Shown: positions 51,432 to 60,792, counted from the stretch's first letter. The stretch is 64,000 nucleotides of DNA from Photobacterium gaetbulicola Gung47 (GCA_000940995.1 CP005973.1:1240001-1304000); one strand, 5' to 3'. The notes: a model not told the origin generated them from the letters alone. A program made the numbers and translations.

Positions 51432-52895
51432 ATGGACACAATTTCAAATACTCCACTCAACACAAACGTCATTCGCCCAACCTTTGATCGTTCAGTACTG
51501 AAAAGCCGCATCGTTCACTTGGGTTTTGGCGCTTTCCACCGCGCACACCAAGCCTTGTTTACCAACGAGATGCTAGAAAAAACAGGCTGCGACTGGGGAA
51601 TCTGTGAAGTTAACCTGTTTGGCGGTGAAGATCTTATTACCCAGCTCCGTGCCCAGGATCATCTGTATACGGTGGCAGAAAAAGGTGCTAAGGCAACCGA
51701 CGTCAAGCTCATTGCTTCGGTTACTGAGTCCCTTCACCCTAACTTTGAAGGCAAACGTGCAGTTCTGGAAAAAATGTCTGAAGAGCAAGTCGCCATTATT
51801 TCGATGACGATTACCGAAAAAGGCTACTGTGCGGATCCTGCCACTGGCCGTTTGGACAAGAATAATGGCCTGATTCAAGCGGATTTGGCCAACCCTCGCG
51901 AGCCGAGCTCTGCCATTGGCTACATCGTCGAAGCCCTGCGTATCCGCCGCGAGCTTGGCCTGAAGCCATTTACCGTGATGTCTTGCGATAACGTGCAAGA
52001 AAATGGCCATGTTGCCCGTGCAGCCGTTTTGGATTTCGCCAATTTGGTTGACCAGGAGCTAGCGAGTTGGATTGAAGCCAATGTGACCTTCCCATGTACC
52101 ATGGTTGACCGCATTGTGCCTGCTGCTACACCTGAGACTCTGGCTGAAATCACCGAGCTGGTTGGTGTGGCTGACCCATGCGGTATTGCCTGTGAACCGT
52201 TCCGCCAGTGGGTGATTGAGGATAACTTCGTTAATGGTCGCCCTGACTGGGACATTGCCGGGGCTGAGTTCGTTGCCGATGTTGTACCGTTCGAAGAAAT
52301 GAAGCTGCGTATGCTAAACGGCAGCCATTCATTCCTTGCTTACCTTGGCTATCTTGGCGGCTACAAGCACATCTCCGACACCATGACCAATGAGAGCTAC
52401 CGCAGGGCTGCATTTGACATGATGATGCAGGCTCAGGCCCCTACCCTCACAATGCCTGAAGGTACCGATCTTGAAGCGTATGCCAAGCTGCTTATCGAGC
52501 GCTTTACCAACCCAAGTCTGAAACACCAGACATGGCAGATTGCAATGGACGGTAGCCAGAAAATTCCTCAGCGCATGGGCGGCTCGCTTCACCATCACTT
52601 GGCTGTCGGTACTGAGTACAAGTGGCTAGCCATGGGCATTGCCGGTTGGATGACTTATATCAGTGGTGTTGACGAGGAAAATCAAGAAATTGATGTCCGT
52701 GACCCAATGGTTGAGCAGTTCCGTGAAATCTACCAGCAATACGGCAAAGAGCCTGCGGTTGTTAAAGCCATCCTGAGCATCGAAGCCATTTTTGGTACCG
52801 ACCTAATCAAAAACGAAGGCTTCGTAGAAGCCGTGACCAAGGCTTACCAGCTTATTATCAGCAAAGGCGCACGCGCAGCCGTTGCTTCTCTTTAA
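51432..52895 (+). CDS. uxuB: D-mannonate oxidoreductase (fructuronate reductase)
   Basis: A 487-residue polyol dehydrogenase of the mannitol dehydrogenase family. It reduces D-fructuronate to D-mannonate with NADH. The NAD loop is IVHLGFGAFHRAHQALF; MTITEKGYC and EEMKLRMLNGSHSFLAYLG (catalytic Lys, Asn and His) are typical. The ATG at 51432 follows AAAGGAAAAAG; an upstream GTG would add eight residues. Context with uxaC and uxuA supports uxuB over the related tagaturonate reductase uxaB. Confidence 0.93.
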   Translation: MDTISNTPLNTNVIRPTFDRSVLKSRIVHLGFGAFHRAHQALFTNEMLEKTGCDWGICEVNLFGGEDLITQLRAQDHLYTVAEKGAKATDVKLIASVTESLHPNFEGKRAVLEKMSEEQVAIISMTITEKGYCADPATGRLDKNNGLIQADLANPREPSSAIGYIVEALRIRRELGLKPFTVMSCDNVQENGHVARAAVLDFANLVDQELASWIEANVTFPCTMVDRIVPAATPETLAEITELVGVADPCGIACEPFRQWVIEDNFVNGRPDWDIAGAEFVADVVPFEEMKLRMLNGSHSFLAYLGYLGGYKHISDTMTNESYRRAAFDMMMQAQAPTLTMPEGTDLEAYAKLLIERFTNPSLKHQTWQIAMDGSQKIPQRMGGSLHHHLAVGTEYKWLAMGIAGWMTYISGVDEENQEIDVRDPMVEQFREIYQQYGKEPAVVKAILSIEAIFGTDLIKNEGFVEAVTKAYQLIISKGARAAVASL

Positions 52896-52904
52896 CCGAT
52901 ATTA

Positions 52905-52934
52905 GACACTGGGCGATGGCTGTCGCCCGGTGTC
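52905..52934 (+). repeat. Intercistronic hairpin before uxaC
   Basis: GACACTGGGCGA (52905-52916) pairs with TCGCCCGGTGTC (52923-52934), with one T-G pair. It lies six bases before the GGAG of uxaC and has no T-run. Like the uxuB hairpin it may set relative expression within the operon. Confidence 0.75.
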
Positions 52935-52949
52935 ACTTTGGAGCTTATG

Positions 52950-54374
52950 ATGAAAGACTTTCTTTGTGACGACTTCTTGCTTTCCAATGAAATTGCGCGC
53001 GTGCTCTACCATGACTACGCCAAGGACATGCCAATCTATGATTACCACTGCCACTTGAATCCGCAGGAAGTTGCGCAGAACCGCCGCTTCGATAACATCG
53101 GTCAAATGTGGCTAGAAGGCGATCACTATAAATGGCGAGGCATGCGCTCTGCAGGTATTCCAGAGGCGCTTATTACCGGCAAAGAGTCCTCTGATTTTGA
53201 TAAATACATGGCGTGGGCCAAAACCGTTCCACAAACGCTTGGCAATCCACTCTACCACTGGACTCACCTTGAGCTTCGTCGTCCTTTTGGTATCACCGGC
53301 AAACTATTCGGACCGGATACTGCCGAAGATATCTGGCACGATTGCAATGAAAAGCTAGCAAGCCCAGAATTTTCGGCACGCGGCATCATGAAACAGATGA
53401 ATGTGGTGATGGCCGGAACAACCGATGACCCTATCCATTCATTGGAATACCACAAAGCAATTACCGAAGACGAGAGTTTCGATGTCGAAGTCGCACCAAG
53501 CTGGCGTCCAGACCGCGCCTTCAAAATTGAGCTGGATGGCTTTGCTGAATACATGCAACTTTTGGGGCAAGCGGCTGATATCGAGATCACCTCTTTTGCC
53601 GATTTACTCACCGCGCTGGATCGCCGCCTTGACCATTTCGCAGCCCATGGTTGCCGCGCGGCAGACCACGGTATCGAGATTGTCCGCTACGGCAAAACAC
53701 CAGCCGAAACAGAACTTAACAAGATGCTAACCCGCCGCCTAGCGGGTGAAGTGCTTACTGAAGATGAAGTCGACCAATTCAGCACGGCCGTACAGGTTTG
53801 GCTTGGCAAGCAATACGCCAAACGTGGCTGGGTAATGCAGCTACATATTGGTGCCCAGCGCAACAATAGTACCCGTATGTTCAAACTGCTCGGTGCCGAT
53901 GCCGGCTTTGACTCTATCGGTGATCGCCCGTTTGCCTTCCAGCTTGCTTCGCTGCTGGATGACATGGATCTGACCAACGAACTACCTAAGACTATTCTGT
54001 ATTGCCTAAATCCCCGTGACAACGAGATGATGGCGACCATGATTGGTAACTTCCAAGGTGGCGGCATCGCAGGCAAAGTCCAGTTTGGCTCTGGTTGGTG
54101 GTTCAACGACCAGAAAGATGGCATGCAGCGCCAGATGGAGCAGCTATCGCAGCTTGGCCTACTCAGCCAGTTTGTCGGCATGCTGACCGATTCTCGCAGT
54201 TTCTTGTCCTATACCCGCCACGAGTACTTCCGCCGTATTCTGTGCAACATGATTGGTCAGTGGGTACTAAACGGTGAAGTACCTAACGACATCAACATGC
54301 TAGGCAAAATGGTTCAAGACATATGTTTCAGCAACGCTAAACGCTACTTCACCCTACCGGGAGAGCAAGCATGA
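52950..54374 (+). CDS. uxaC: Glucuronate isomerase
   Basis: A 474-residue metal-dependent isomerase that turns D-glucuronate into D-fructuronate (or galacturonate into tagaturonate). The amidohydrolase-type HCH motif is IYDYHCHLNPQEVAQN, then MQLHIGAQRNNSTRMF and the SGWWFNDQKDGMQRQ region. GGAG is six bases upstream of ATG 52950; an earlier ATG at 52947 is too close. The stop overlaps kdgK by four bases. Confidence 0.96.
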   Translation: MKDFLCDDFLLSNEIARVLYHDYAKDMPIYDYHCHLNPQEVAQNRRFDNIGQMWLEGDHYKWRGMRSAGIPEALITGKESSDFDKYMAWAKTVPQTLGNPLYHWTHLELRRPFGITGKLFGPDTAEDIWHDCNEKLASPEFSARGIMKQMNVVMAGTTDDPIHSLEYHKAITEDESFDVEVAPSWRPDRAFKIELDGFAEYMQLLGQAADIEITSFADLLTALDRRLDHFAAHGCRAADHGIEIVRYGKTPAETELNKMLTRRLAGEVLTEDEVDQFSTAVQVWLGKQYAKRGWVMQLHIGAQRNNSTRMFKLLGADAGFDSIGDRPFAFQLASLLDDMDLTNELPKTILYCLNPRDNEMMATMIGNFQGGGIAGKVQFGSGWWFNDQKDGMQRQMEQLSQLGLLSQFVGMLTDSRSFLSYTRHEYFRRILCNMIGQWVLNGEVPNDINMLGKMVQDICFSNAKRYFTLPGEQA

Positions 54375-55333
54375 AACGCATTGCCCTCATCGGCGAGTGC
54401 ATGATTGAGCTAAATGGCGCGCCGTTTAGTGACATGCACCAAATATACGGTGGTGACTCCCTAAATACAGCAGTCTATCTGGCTCGTTCGGCAGGCAAAT
54501 CCGCTGAAATCAATTATGTGTCTGCCTTGGGCTGCGATGCTATCAGTGATGGCATGATTGCCCGCTGGCAGCAAGAAGGTGTTAGTACCGATTTGGTACT
54601 GCGAGATAGTTCCCGCCAACCTGGACTGTATTTGATCCAGCTAGATGATCAAGGTGAGCGTACCTTCCTGTATTGGCGCAACCAATCGGCAGCCCGGTAT
54701 ATGCTTCAACACCCTGATTTTACTAAGATGGCAGATAATCTCACCAAAATGGACATGGTATACCTCAGTGGGATCAGCCTTGCCATTCTGCCGAAAGAAG
54801 ACCGCCAGCAGCTTATTGGGCTGCTGCAGCTACTGGCGCGCACTGGTGTCGAGATCCTGTTCGATACCAACTACCGTCCAGCCTTGTGGGCATCAGCTGA
54901 ACAGGCCCGTGAATGCTACCAGCAGGTGTTTTCATTCACGGCCTTGGCGCTTGTCACCAACGACGACGAAGCCAGCCTGTGGGACGATAGCAACGAAGAA
55001 GAGACCTTGGAAAGACTAAAAGCCGCAGGCGTTCGCCAAGCGGTTGTAAAAATGGGTGCCAAGGGTAACTACCACGAGGACTTCACAACCCAAACCCGCA
55101 CATTTGTCGCTACCACACCGGTTAAGCAAGTGGTCGATACCACCTCAGCCGGCGACTCGTTCAACGCCGGTTTCATGGCGGGTCTAATAAACGGAAAATC
55201 CCCGGTGAAATGTTCGGAGCAAGGCCATTTATTGGCTGGCACTGTTATTCAACACAAAGGCGCGATTATCCCAGCCCAAGCGATGGCGCAAATCCAATTT
55301 AACAAACAAGAACCTGCTCTCTGTGAGCACTAA
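54371..55333 (+). CDS. kdgK: 2-dehydro-3-deoxygluconokinase
   Basis: A 320-residue PfkB-family sugar kinase. It phosphorylates 2-keto-3-deoxygluconate to KDPG. Features are MIELNGAPFSDMHQIYGGDS with LNTAVYLARSAG, the INYVSALG strand and the ATP/anion-hole motif DTTSAGDSFNAGFMAGL with the catalytic Asp. It overlaps uxaC (ATGA) and is followed 17 bases later by eda. Confidence 0.95.
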   Translation: MKRIALIGECMIELNGAPFSDMHQIYGGDSLNTAVYLARSAGKSAEINYVSALGCDAISDGMIARWQQEGVSTDLVLRDSSRQPGLYLIQLDDQGERTFLYWRNQSAARYMLQHPDFTKMADNLTKMDMVYLSGISLAILPKEDRQQLIGLLQLLARTGVEILFDTNYRPALWASAEQARECYQQVFSFTALALVTNDDEASLWDDSNEEETLERLKAAGVRQAVVKMGAKGNYHEDFTTQTRTFVATTPVKQVVDTTSAGDSFNAGFMAGLINGKSPVKCSEQGHLLAGTVIQHKGAIIPAQAMAQIQFNKQEPALCEH

Positions 55334-55350
55334 ATAAGGAAGACTCAACA

Positions 55351-55977
55351 ATGAGCACTACGGCACAACAACTTGCACAAATTAAAATCATCCCAGTGAT
55401 CGCTATTGATCGTGCTGAAGATATTATCCCGCTGGGCAAAGCATTGGCTGAAAACGGCCTGCCCGCTGCTGAAATTACCTTCCGTTCTGATGCAGCCGCT
55501 GAAGCCATTCGCCTGCTTCGTGAAGCGCAGCCAGAGATGTTGATTGGAGCGGGTACGGTACTAAACCGAGAGCAAGCCATTGCGGCCAAGGAAGCCGGTG
55601 CAACATTTGTGGTTTCTCCAGGCTTTAACCCAAATACCGTTAAAGCTTGCCAAGAGCTAGGGATTGAAATTGTCCCAGGGGTGAACAATCCAAGCGCAGT
55701 AGAAGCAGCGATTGAAGTGGGCGTAACAACGCTAAAATTTTTCCCGGCGGAAGCTTCAGGCGGCATCAATATGGTGAAATCTCTGTTGGCGCCTTACACC
55801 CAAATCCAGTTCATGCCAACAGGTGGCATCAACGCCCAAAACGTCAATGACTACCTTGCAGTAGATCGTGTCTTTGCCTGCGGCGGTACTTGGATGGTAG
55901 ATAAAAAGCTTATCAATGAAGGGCGCTGGGACGAGATCGGTCGTCTTGCCCGTGAAGCCGCTGACTTGGTGGGCTAA
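55351..55977 (+). CDS. eda: KDPG aldolase
   Basis: A 208-residue class I aldolase that splits KDPG to pyruvate and glyceraldehyde-3-phosphate. IIPVIAIDRAEDIIPLGKAL, AEITFRSDAAAEAI (catalytic Glu), IGAGTVLNREQA and TLKFFPAEASGGINMVK (Schiff-base Lys) match Eda. It ends the hexuronate operon before a strong terminator. Confidence 0.96.
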   Translation: MSTTAQQLAQIKIIPVIAIDRAEDIIPLGKALAENGLPAAEITFRSDAAAEAIRLLREAQPEMLIGAGTVLNREQAIAAKEAGATFVVSPGFNPNTVKACQELGIEIVPGVNNPSAVEAAIEVGVTTLKFFPAEASGGINMVKSLLAPYTQIQFMPTGGINAQNVNDYLAVDRVFACGGTWMVDKKLINEGRWDEIGRLAREAADLVG

Positions 55978-56021
55978 TGTCTAGAACCAAACTGACTGTT
56001 AGTCAATTTGGTATTAATGTC

Positions 56022-56049
56022 AGGCTTCCCGTGGGAAGCCTTTCTTTTT
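56022..56049 (+). terminator. Terminator of the uxuB-uxaC-kdgK-eda operon
   Basis: AGGCTTCCC (56022-56030) pairs with GGGAAGCCT (56033-56041), followed by TTCTTTTT. Confidence 0.93.
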
Positions 56050-56087
56050 CCGTCTCCTTTTTTCATCTCTGCTAAAGATTGCATCTC

Positions 56088-56747
56088 ATGAAAATCGCTT
56101 TTCTCTACACGCTAGAGGCTAACAAAATATTGTTTCGCCCCTATATCAACCAATACCTTGCCGACCATAGCGTTACGATTAGCCACCATGTCAACGAAGA
56201 GCTGCTCAAGCAAGCCATGACAGATGGCCTGACACCGGGTGTCATCAAACACGTCCAGCAGCAAATACAGCAAATAGCCCAAGACGGCGCAGACATCATT
56301 ATCTGTACCTGCTCAACTATTGGTGATGCTGCAGAGCAAACGGCGGATATAGCTAGCCAGGTCATTCGTGTTGATAGACCTATGGCGGAACATGCGGTAC
56401 TTACGGGTAACATCCATGTTCTGGCGGCTCTCGAAAGCACGATAGAGCCTACCATTGCCCTGCTCAATCAATGTGCAAAGCAACTTAACCAATCTCCAGA
56501 GATTTCATGCACCGTGGTTCCCAATGCCTGGCAGCACTACGCGAAGGGGGATGCGATTCTGTATGCCAAAGCCATCGCAAGGCATGTTGAGCAAATTGGT
56601 GATTCCTGCGCGACCATCGTCCTTGCCCAAGCTTCAATGGCACCGGCAGTTGAATATGTTCATCACACATCCCCACCGGTTTTATCGAGCCCAGCATTGT
56701 GCTGCCGATACCTGTCCAAACTGGTCAAAGTCAAGAGATCTAAGTAG
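56088..56747 (+). CDS. Asp/Glu racemase-like protein
   Basis: A 219-residue protein of the aspartate/glutamate/hydantoin racemase superfamily. Both catalytic Cys regions are suggested: IIICTCSTIGDAAEQ in the first half and a weaker LAQASMAPA segment in the second, where the expected Cys is replaced. This makes an ordinary two-base racemase mechanism doubtful. The ATG at 56088 starts MKIAFLYTLEANK. It follows eda after a terminator and precedes a YgjV-like gene by nine bases, so the two may be co-transcribed. Confidence 0.75.
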   Translation: MKIAFLYTLEANKILFRPYINQYLADHSVTISHHVNEELLKQAMTDGLTPGVIKHVQQQIQQIAQDGADIIICTCSTIGDAAEQTADIASQVIRVDRPMAEHAVLTGNIHVLAALESTIEPTIALLNQCAKQLNQSPEISCTVVPNAWQHYAKGDAILYAKAIARHVEQIGDSCATIVLAQASMAPAVEYVHHTSPPVLSSPALCCRYLSKLVKVKRSK

Positions 56748-56756
56748 AGATTTACC

Positions 56757-57257
56757 ATGTTAGAACTTAATTTCGCCCAGAGTGTTGGCTTATTTGCTTT
56801 TCTTGTCGGTGCTTCTGCTTTTCTCCATCAAAACGGCAACCGGTTTCGCCTACACCTGACAGTTTTCCAAGTTGTATTATGCAGCCATTTTATTTTAATG
56901 GGGGCATTCACTGCGGCGTTTGGCTGTGGGATCAGTGCACTAAGAAGTTATGCTTCGACCAAAACCAAATCCAACAAGGTAATGTGGTTCTTTATTACCC
57001 TGCTATGGCTAATGGGCTTGCCGAGTTTGCAACATATTTATGAATTGCTGACCATTTTTGGTGCCTCAGTAGCAACGTGGGGGTTATTCCAGACTGAAGG
57101 GATAAAGTTGCGTATACTCATTTTGTTCAATTCTTTTTGTTGGTTGGCGAATAATTTACTTCTGGGATCAATTGGTGGAACACTAATGGAGTCGACCTTT
57201 ATTATTGTCAACTTATACACTATATCAAGAATGCTTACCTCAAGACGGACAGCTTAA
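56757..57257 (+). CDS. YgjV-family inner-membrane protein
   Basis: A 166-residue hydrophobic protein with five to six helices, recognised as the YgjV (Imp-YgjV) family. It begins FAQSVGLFAFLVGASAFLHQ and has FQVVLCSHFILMGAFTAAFG with SALRSYAST. Family function is not firmly known. In E. coli ygjV lies near uxaCA/exuT, so linkage to hexuronate genes recurs here and hints at a shared role. Confidence 0.82.
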   Translation: MLELNFAQSVGLFAFLVGASAFLHQNGNRFRLHLTVFQVVLCSHFILMGAFTAAFGCGISALRSYASTKTKSNKVMWFFITLLWLMGLPSLQHIYELLTIFGASVATWGLFQTEGIKLRILILFNSFCWLANNLLLGSIGGTLMESTFIIVNLYTISRMLTSRRTA

Positions 57258-57313
57258 TATATTTTTGTTATTTTGCCATTTTATCAAAAAAGAACACATC
57301 CACCTCAAAATAA

Positions 57314-57350
57314 AAAGCACATCATCTTTAATTATGATGTGCTTTATTTT
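57314..57350. terminator. Strong bidirectional terminator
   Basis: AAAGCACATCAT (57314-57325) pairs exactly with ATGATGTGCTTT (57334-57345), with A and T runs on both sides. It ends the YgjV-like gene and serves the convergent gene at 57420. Confidence 0.92.
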
Positions 57351-57419
57351 TAATAATTTTAATAGCTTTAGGTTTACTAACACACAAGAGTAGAAATATA
57401 AAATACAGAGATCTTTCAG

Positions 57420-57812
57420 TTAAGCCGTTTCTAAAATGGCCTTCAACAAGCCCTGATCGTGAGTCATGCCTGGAATAAAGGCTAATTTGTCAGCTGACAT
57501 CTTTTGCTTATCTGCGAGCTGAATATGGTTAACAGTCCAGACAACACAACCATTGTCGAGATTAAACAAGCTACGAACTTGAGAATATAAACAGCCATCA
57601 TCATACGCATCAGATACCGCAGCCGCCCTTCCTTGCCATGCCCCCATCACCTTTTCTTGCGATACAGGAAGTTCAAGGTAGAGCATCTCGGGCTCAACAT
57701 CTTTCACGATCTTCATGCACAGACGAGTCCGACCATTATCCAGCCTTTCGACCCACAACCGGTGTGGGATAGCACTGTCTTCCCACTCCAACATATTCAT
57801 ATAAGTATTCAT
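57420..57812 (-). CDS. Unknown protein in operon with a YhcH-like gene
   Basis: A 130-residue soluble protein without signal peptide. It has even beta-strand-like stretches (RLWVERLDNGRTRLCMKIVK, EMLYLELPVSQEKVMGAWQG) and an LDNGCVVWTVNHIQLADKQK segment. I do not recognise the family. Its ATG directly follows the TGA of the YhcH-like gene, so the two are co-translated, and a UxuR-like site lies upstream of the pair. A role in processing sugar-acid oligomers or anomers is an inference from context. Confidence 0.7.
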   Translation of the reverse strand: MNTYMNMLEWEDSAIPHRLWVERLDNGRTRLCMKIVKDVEPEMLYLELPVSQEKVMGAWQGRAAAVSDAYDDGCLYSQVRSLFNLDNGCVVWTVNHIQLADKQKMSADKLAFIPGMTHDQGLLKAILETA

Positions 57813-58280
57813 TCAAACCTCTGCGTCATTAATTAAGTATTCTTTACTGACTTTAATTACTGCTTTCTTAACACTTGCAGGCTCAGAGGTAGCGACTAAT
57901 GGACGATGAGGTTGTTCAGTATTGAAAATAATAAAATCATCTTTATACAAAGTAGCAAACTGCTCATCGACAATATCTTTACTAAATGCTACATCTTTAT
58001 CTGCAATGAAATCTTCATCGATTGAATTAAAGGGGCTTTGGCTATAGCCGTACATTTCTTCCCCTTCCATTACAATTTGGACATCAATATATCGTTGGTG
58101 AATTTCTGACTTTGTTTCTGAAAAATTCTTTGTCTTATCGTCGACAATAAAATAGAAAACATCATCACCAATCACGGAATAGGTGCCTACTGTGCTATTT
58201 GATTGAATCTTTCGCTTCACCACTTGGATTAGTTCGATCAACGGATATGGAATATGGCGATAGCTTTCCAGAGAGCACAA
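57813..58280 (-). CDS. YhcH/YjgK/YiaL-family cupin
   Basis: A 155-residue beta-barrel protein of the YhcH/TabA family (DUF386). Diagnostic residues are EIHQRYIDVQIVMEGEEMYG and NTEQPHRPLV, which supply the metal His/Glu set. Members are linked to sialic acid, alginate and other acid-sugar metabolism, probably as sugar anomerases or isomerases. The start is TTG at 58280 after AGAGGTAA; there is no ATG nearby. A UxuR-like site 70 bases upstream suggests that it belongs to the hexuronate regulon. Confidence 0.82.
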   Translation of the reverse strand: MCSLESYRHIPYPLIELIQVVKRKIQSNSTVGTYSVIGDDVFYFIVDDKTKNFSETKSEIHQRYIDVQIVMEGEEMYGYSQSPFNSIDEDFIADKDVAFSKDIVDEQFATLYKDDFIIFNTEQPHRPLVATSEPASVKKAVIKVSKEYLINDAEV

Positions 58281-58351
58281 ATTACCTCTGTACACGTATA
58301 CCTCGAGCAACTAATTTATTATGTGAATACATTATATACCAGCAACACGAA

Positions 58352-58363
58352 GTGGTTGACCAA
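58352..58363 (-). promoter_or_regulatory. UxuR-like operator before the YhcH-like pair
   Basis: GTGGTTGACCAA matches TTGGTnnACCAA at nine of ten fixed bases and lies about 72 bases upstream of the TTG start. Confidence 0.6.
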
Positions 58364-58389
58364 TTTCATTTCATTAGTAGACCAAGATC

Positions 58390-58418
58390 AAAAAAAGAGC
58401 CTGATATTAATCAGGCTC
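58390..58418 (-). terminator. Terminator of the GH3 gene
   Basis: GAGCCTGA (58397-58404) pairs with TCAGGCTC (58411-58418). The A-run at 58390-58396 gives a T-run on the minus strand. Confidence 0.9.
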
Positions 58419-58446
58419 CTCAACTACTTTAGTTACTCGTACGATG

Positions 58447-60732
58447 TTATTTATAGCTCAAGCCATGGCCAAGTGGATATAGCGTATCACCGTCTTTATA
58501 AGATGGATCATCTGAGTCTTGTCTGATAATCGCCTCTGCACTATTCGCCAGTGCAAACGGCAGTTTACCTTGCGGGTTAAACTTACCGCTAACAACATCC
58601 ATCACCGCGCGGTCATCTGAGCCGAAGGTCGCTAAAGTAGCACCGGCTTCCCTTAATCGACTTTCATTATCAAGCACATATGGTTGGCGGAAGTAGATAG
58701 AAAGCACTGTATTTTCTGGACCCACTTCATCCATGACAGCTTGAATATCTTCCAATGAAGGTGTGACAACCCAAGAGCTACCCTCACCTTTAATGTCATT
58801 TGCCATGCTGGTGAAATCAAGAACTGACAACTCATCGAAATCTGCACCACCGAAGACTAAAGCTCGGTTGTTTGGAATATCTCCTGAAATGACAGCAGGG
58901 ATATTATCAACACGGACGCGGATCAACGCATGATCTTTGCCTGTTGCATCAGCGACCTTGTTACCGTCATCGTCATCACCCACAGTCACGTCGAAGCCGT
59001 ATTCTTTGGCTATATCACCATCCATACCCATAGTGAATAGGCTGGTGTTAGAGCGCAACGGCAGTGTTTGATCTTGGTTATCAAGTAACACGACGGCTTT
59101 ACGTTGAGCTAACTGCGCCTTTTCTTGGAACTCTGCGTTACCTACAATTTCATTCGCTTTGTCGGCATCGACGTAGGCGTTTTCAAATAGCCCCAAATCA
59201 AATTGTACTTTAAGCAGGCGTTTTACCGACTCATCAATACGCTCTTCTGAAACCAAACCTTGTTCAACAACAGTCCGGATTTCATCATTACGGTTAAAGC
59301 CAGAGAACACATCGGTACCCGCTTCAATCGCAATCACGAATTGCTCAGTTTTGTTCTTGTCTTGCAGTCCCCAAGCACGGTTGTTATGCATCATTTCATA
59401 ATCTGTGTGCGGGTTATTTGGATCATTGATGATCCCTGTATCTGAGTTAATTACACCGCTGAAACCGAGCTTCTTACGCAAAAGATCGTCCAAAATCCCT
59501 TTGGAGAAAGCAACCCCCACATTACCAGCCGGTTGACCGACTTCCGTCGAATAATCATTGTTGGCTACGCGTAGAGTATCGTGATCACGTGGATGAAGAA
59601 GCTCCTCAAGCAGTTGGCCATTACCCACATCGAGGTTTGTTTCGTTATCAGGGATATTTATCGACCAGTCACCGCCACCCACGATACCGTAGTAAGGCAT
59701 GATCGCAGCGACCCCTGCATCAATTGCAGTAATGAATGGCTTGAGGTGGTAATCGAACTTACCCGCCGGATAGCTTTGGTGTTGGCCGGCAAAATAGTGA
59801 GGATCCGAGCCCAAGAACTGTGGGCCGCCGCCAGGGAAGTGTTTCATCGTCAGAACTATACTGTCTGATCCAACCTCTTCGCCCTGCAAATTATCCACCA
59901 GAGTTTGGATAATATCCGACGTCAAGTCTGCATCCGAGCTAAAGGTTTCGTGAACACGGTACCAGCGCGGCTCTGTCGCCAAGTCGGCCATGTAACCATA
60001 CATACCACGCAGACCAATCGCATTCCATTCAGCACGCATTACCTCACCAAACTCGGCAATCAGCTCCATATCCCCTGTAGCAGCCAAACCGCCTTCTTTC
60101 GGCCAACCGGTAAATGCCCCTGAATCAACATTGATACCGGCTTTGGCATTCGGATCAATATGGTTACGTGCATTCGATTTAAATAGTGCAGGAATACCCA
60201 ACCGCGTTCGCTCCGTAAGCTCCTGCACAGTATTCATATACTGAGCAGCTTCTCTCGGGCTAATCACGTAGTTCGGCCCACCAGGTCCCCCAGCAGCCCC
60301 CCCATCTTGGCGCTCCTCATCAGTGAGTGCGTCAATTTCTTCCTGGGTCAGAATATTATTTCGGAAGATAAAGCGATTCATCTTCTGGCGGTTAACAAAA
60401 TCTTGATGCTTTGTGCCAATATACCCGTATGCTTCAGCATTCAGCGTATCGATCAACATCATCCCGACTTTCTCTTCAAGCGTCATCCGGCTAACCAAAT
60501 CAGCGGCACGCTCCTCAGAAGTAAGGCGCCAATCTTCATACGGTGCCAGTTCACCATCGCCGTTGGCATCACGGAATTGGTAACCATCCACTTCTAAAAT
60601 ATCATGTACACGGGATTGTACTATCGGTTGTACTAGGTCGTCTTTGCCATCACTTGAGTTTGATGAGGAATTACAACCAGCTAAAATCAACGCCACTGCG
60701 ATAGGCGCTAGGGTAAAGAGTTTATTGCTCAT
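58447..60732 (-). CDS. Glycoside hydrolase family 3 lipoprotein
   Basis: A 761-residue GH3 enzyme with a lipoprotein signal (lipobox LAGC, Cys20) and a Ser/Asp-rich linker. The N-terminal barrel shows SRMTLEEKVGMMLIDTLNAE, VLTMKHFPGGGPQFLGSDPH and the nucleophile region LGFSGVINSDTGIIND. The second domain (QRKAVVLLDNQDQTLPLRSN onward) and the C-terminal LPFALANS complete the fold. It should release sugar residues from oligosaccharides at the cell surface or periplasm. UxuR-like sites upstream suggest uronate-containing glycans as substrate, but this is inference. AAAGGCG precedes the ATG. Confidence 0.9.
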   Translation of the reverse strand: MSNKLFTLAPIAVALILAGCNSSSNSSDGKDDLVQPIVQSRVHDILEVDGYQFRDANGDGELAPYEDWRLTSEERAADLVSRMTLEEKVGMMLIDTLNAEAYGYIGTKHQDFVNRQKMNRFIFRNNILTQEEIDALTDEERQDGGAAGGPGGPNYVISPREAAQYMNTVQELTERTRLGIPALFKSNARNHIDPNAKAGINVDSGAFTGWPKEGGLAATGDMELIAEFGEVMRAEWNAIGLRGMYGYMADLATEPRWYRVHETFSSDADLTSDIIQTLVDNLQGEEVGSDSIVLTMKHFPGGGPQFLGSDPHYFAGQHQSYPAGKFDYHLKPFITAIDAGVAAIMPYYGIVGGGDWSINIPDNETNLDVGNGQLLEELLHPRDHDTLRVANNDYSTEVGQPAGNVGVAFSKGILDDLLRKKLGFSGVINSDTGIINDPNNPHTDYEMMHNNRAWGLQDKNKTEQFVIAIEAGTDVFSGFNRNDEIRTVVEQGLVSEERIDESVKRLLKVQFDLGLFENAYVDADKANEIVGNAEFQEKAQLAQRKAVVLLDNQDQTLPLRSNTSLFTMGMDGDIAKEYGFDVTVGDDDDGNKVADATGKDHALIRVRVDNIPAVISGDIPNNRALVFGGADFDELSVLDFTSMANDIKGEGSSWVVTPSLEDIQAVMDEVGPENTVLSIYFRQPYVLDNESRLREAGATLATFGSDDRAVMDVVSGKFNPQGKLPFALANSAEAIIRQDSDDPSYKDGDTLYPLGHGLSYK

Positions 60733-60792
60733 GGTTCGCCTTTTAATTATTTGTCATTCGGAAACATGAGGGATAATACTCTCCCAGTTAAT

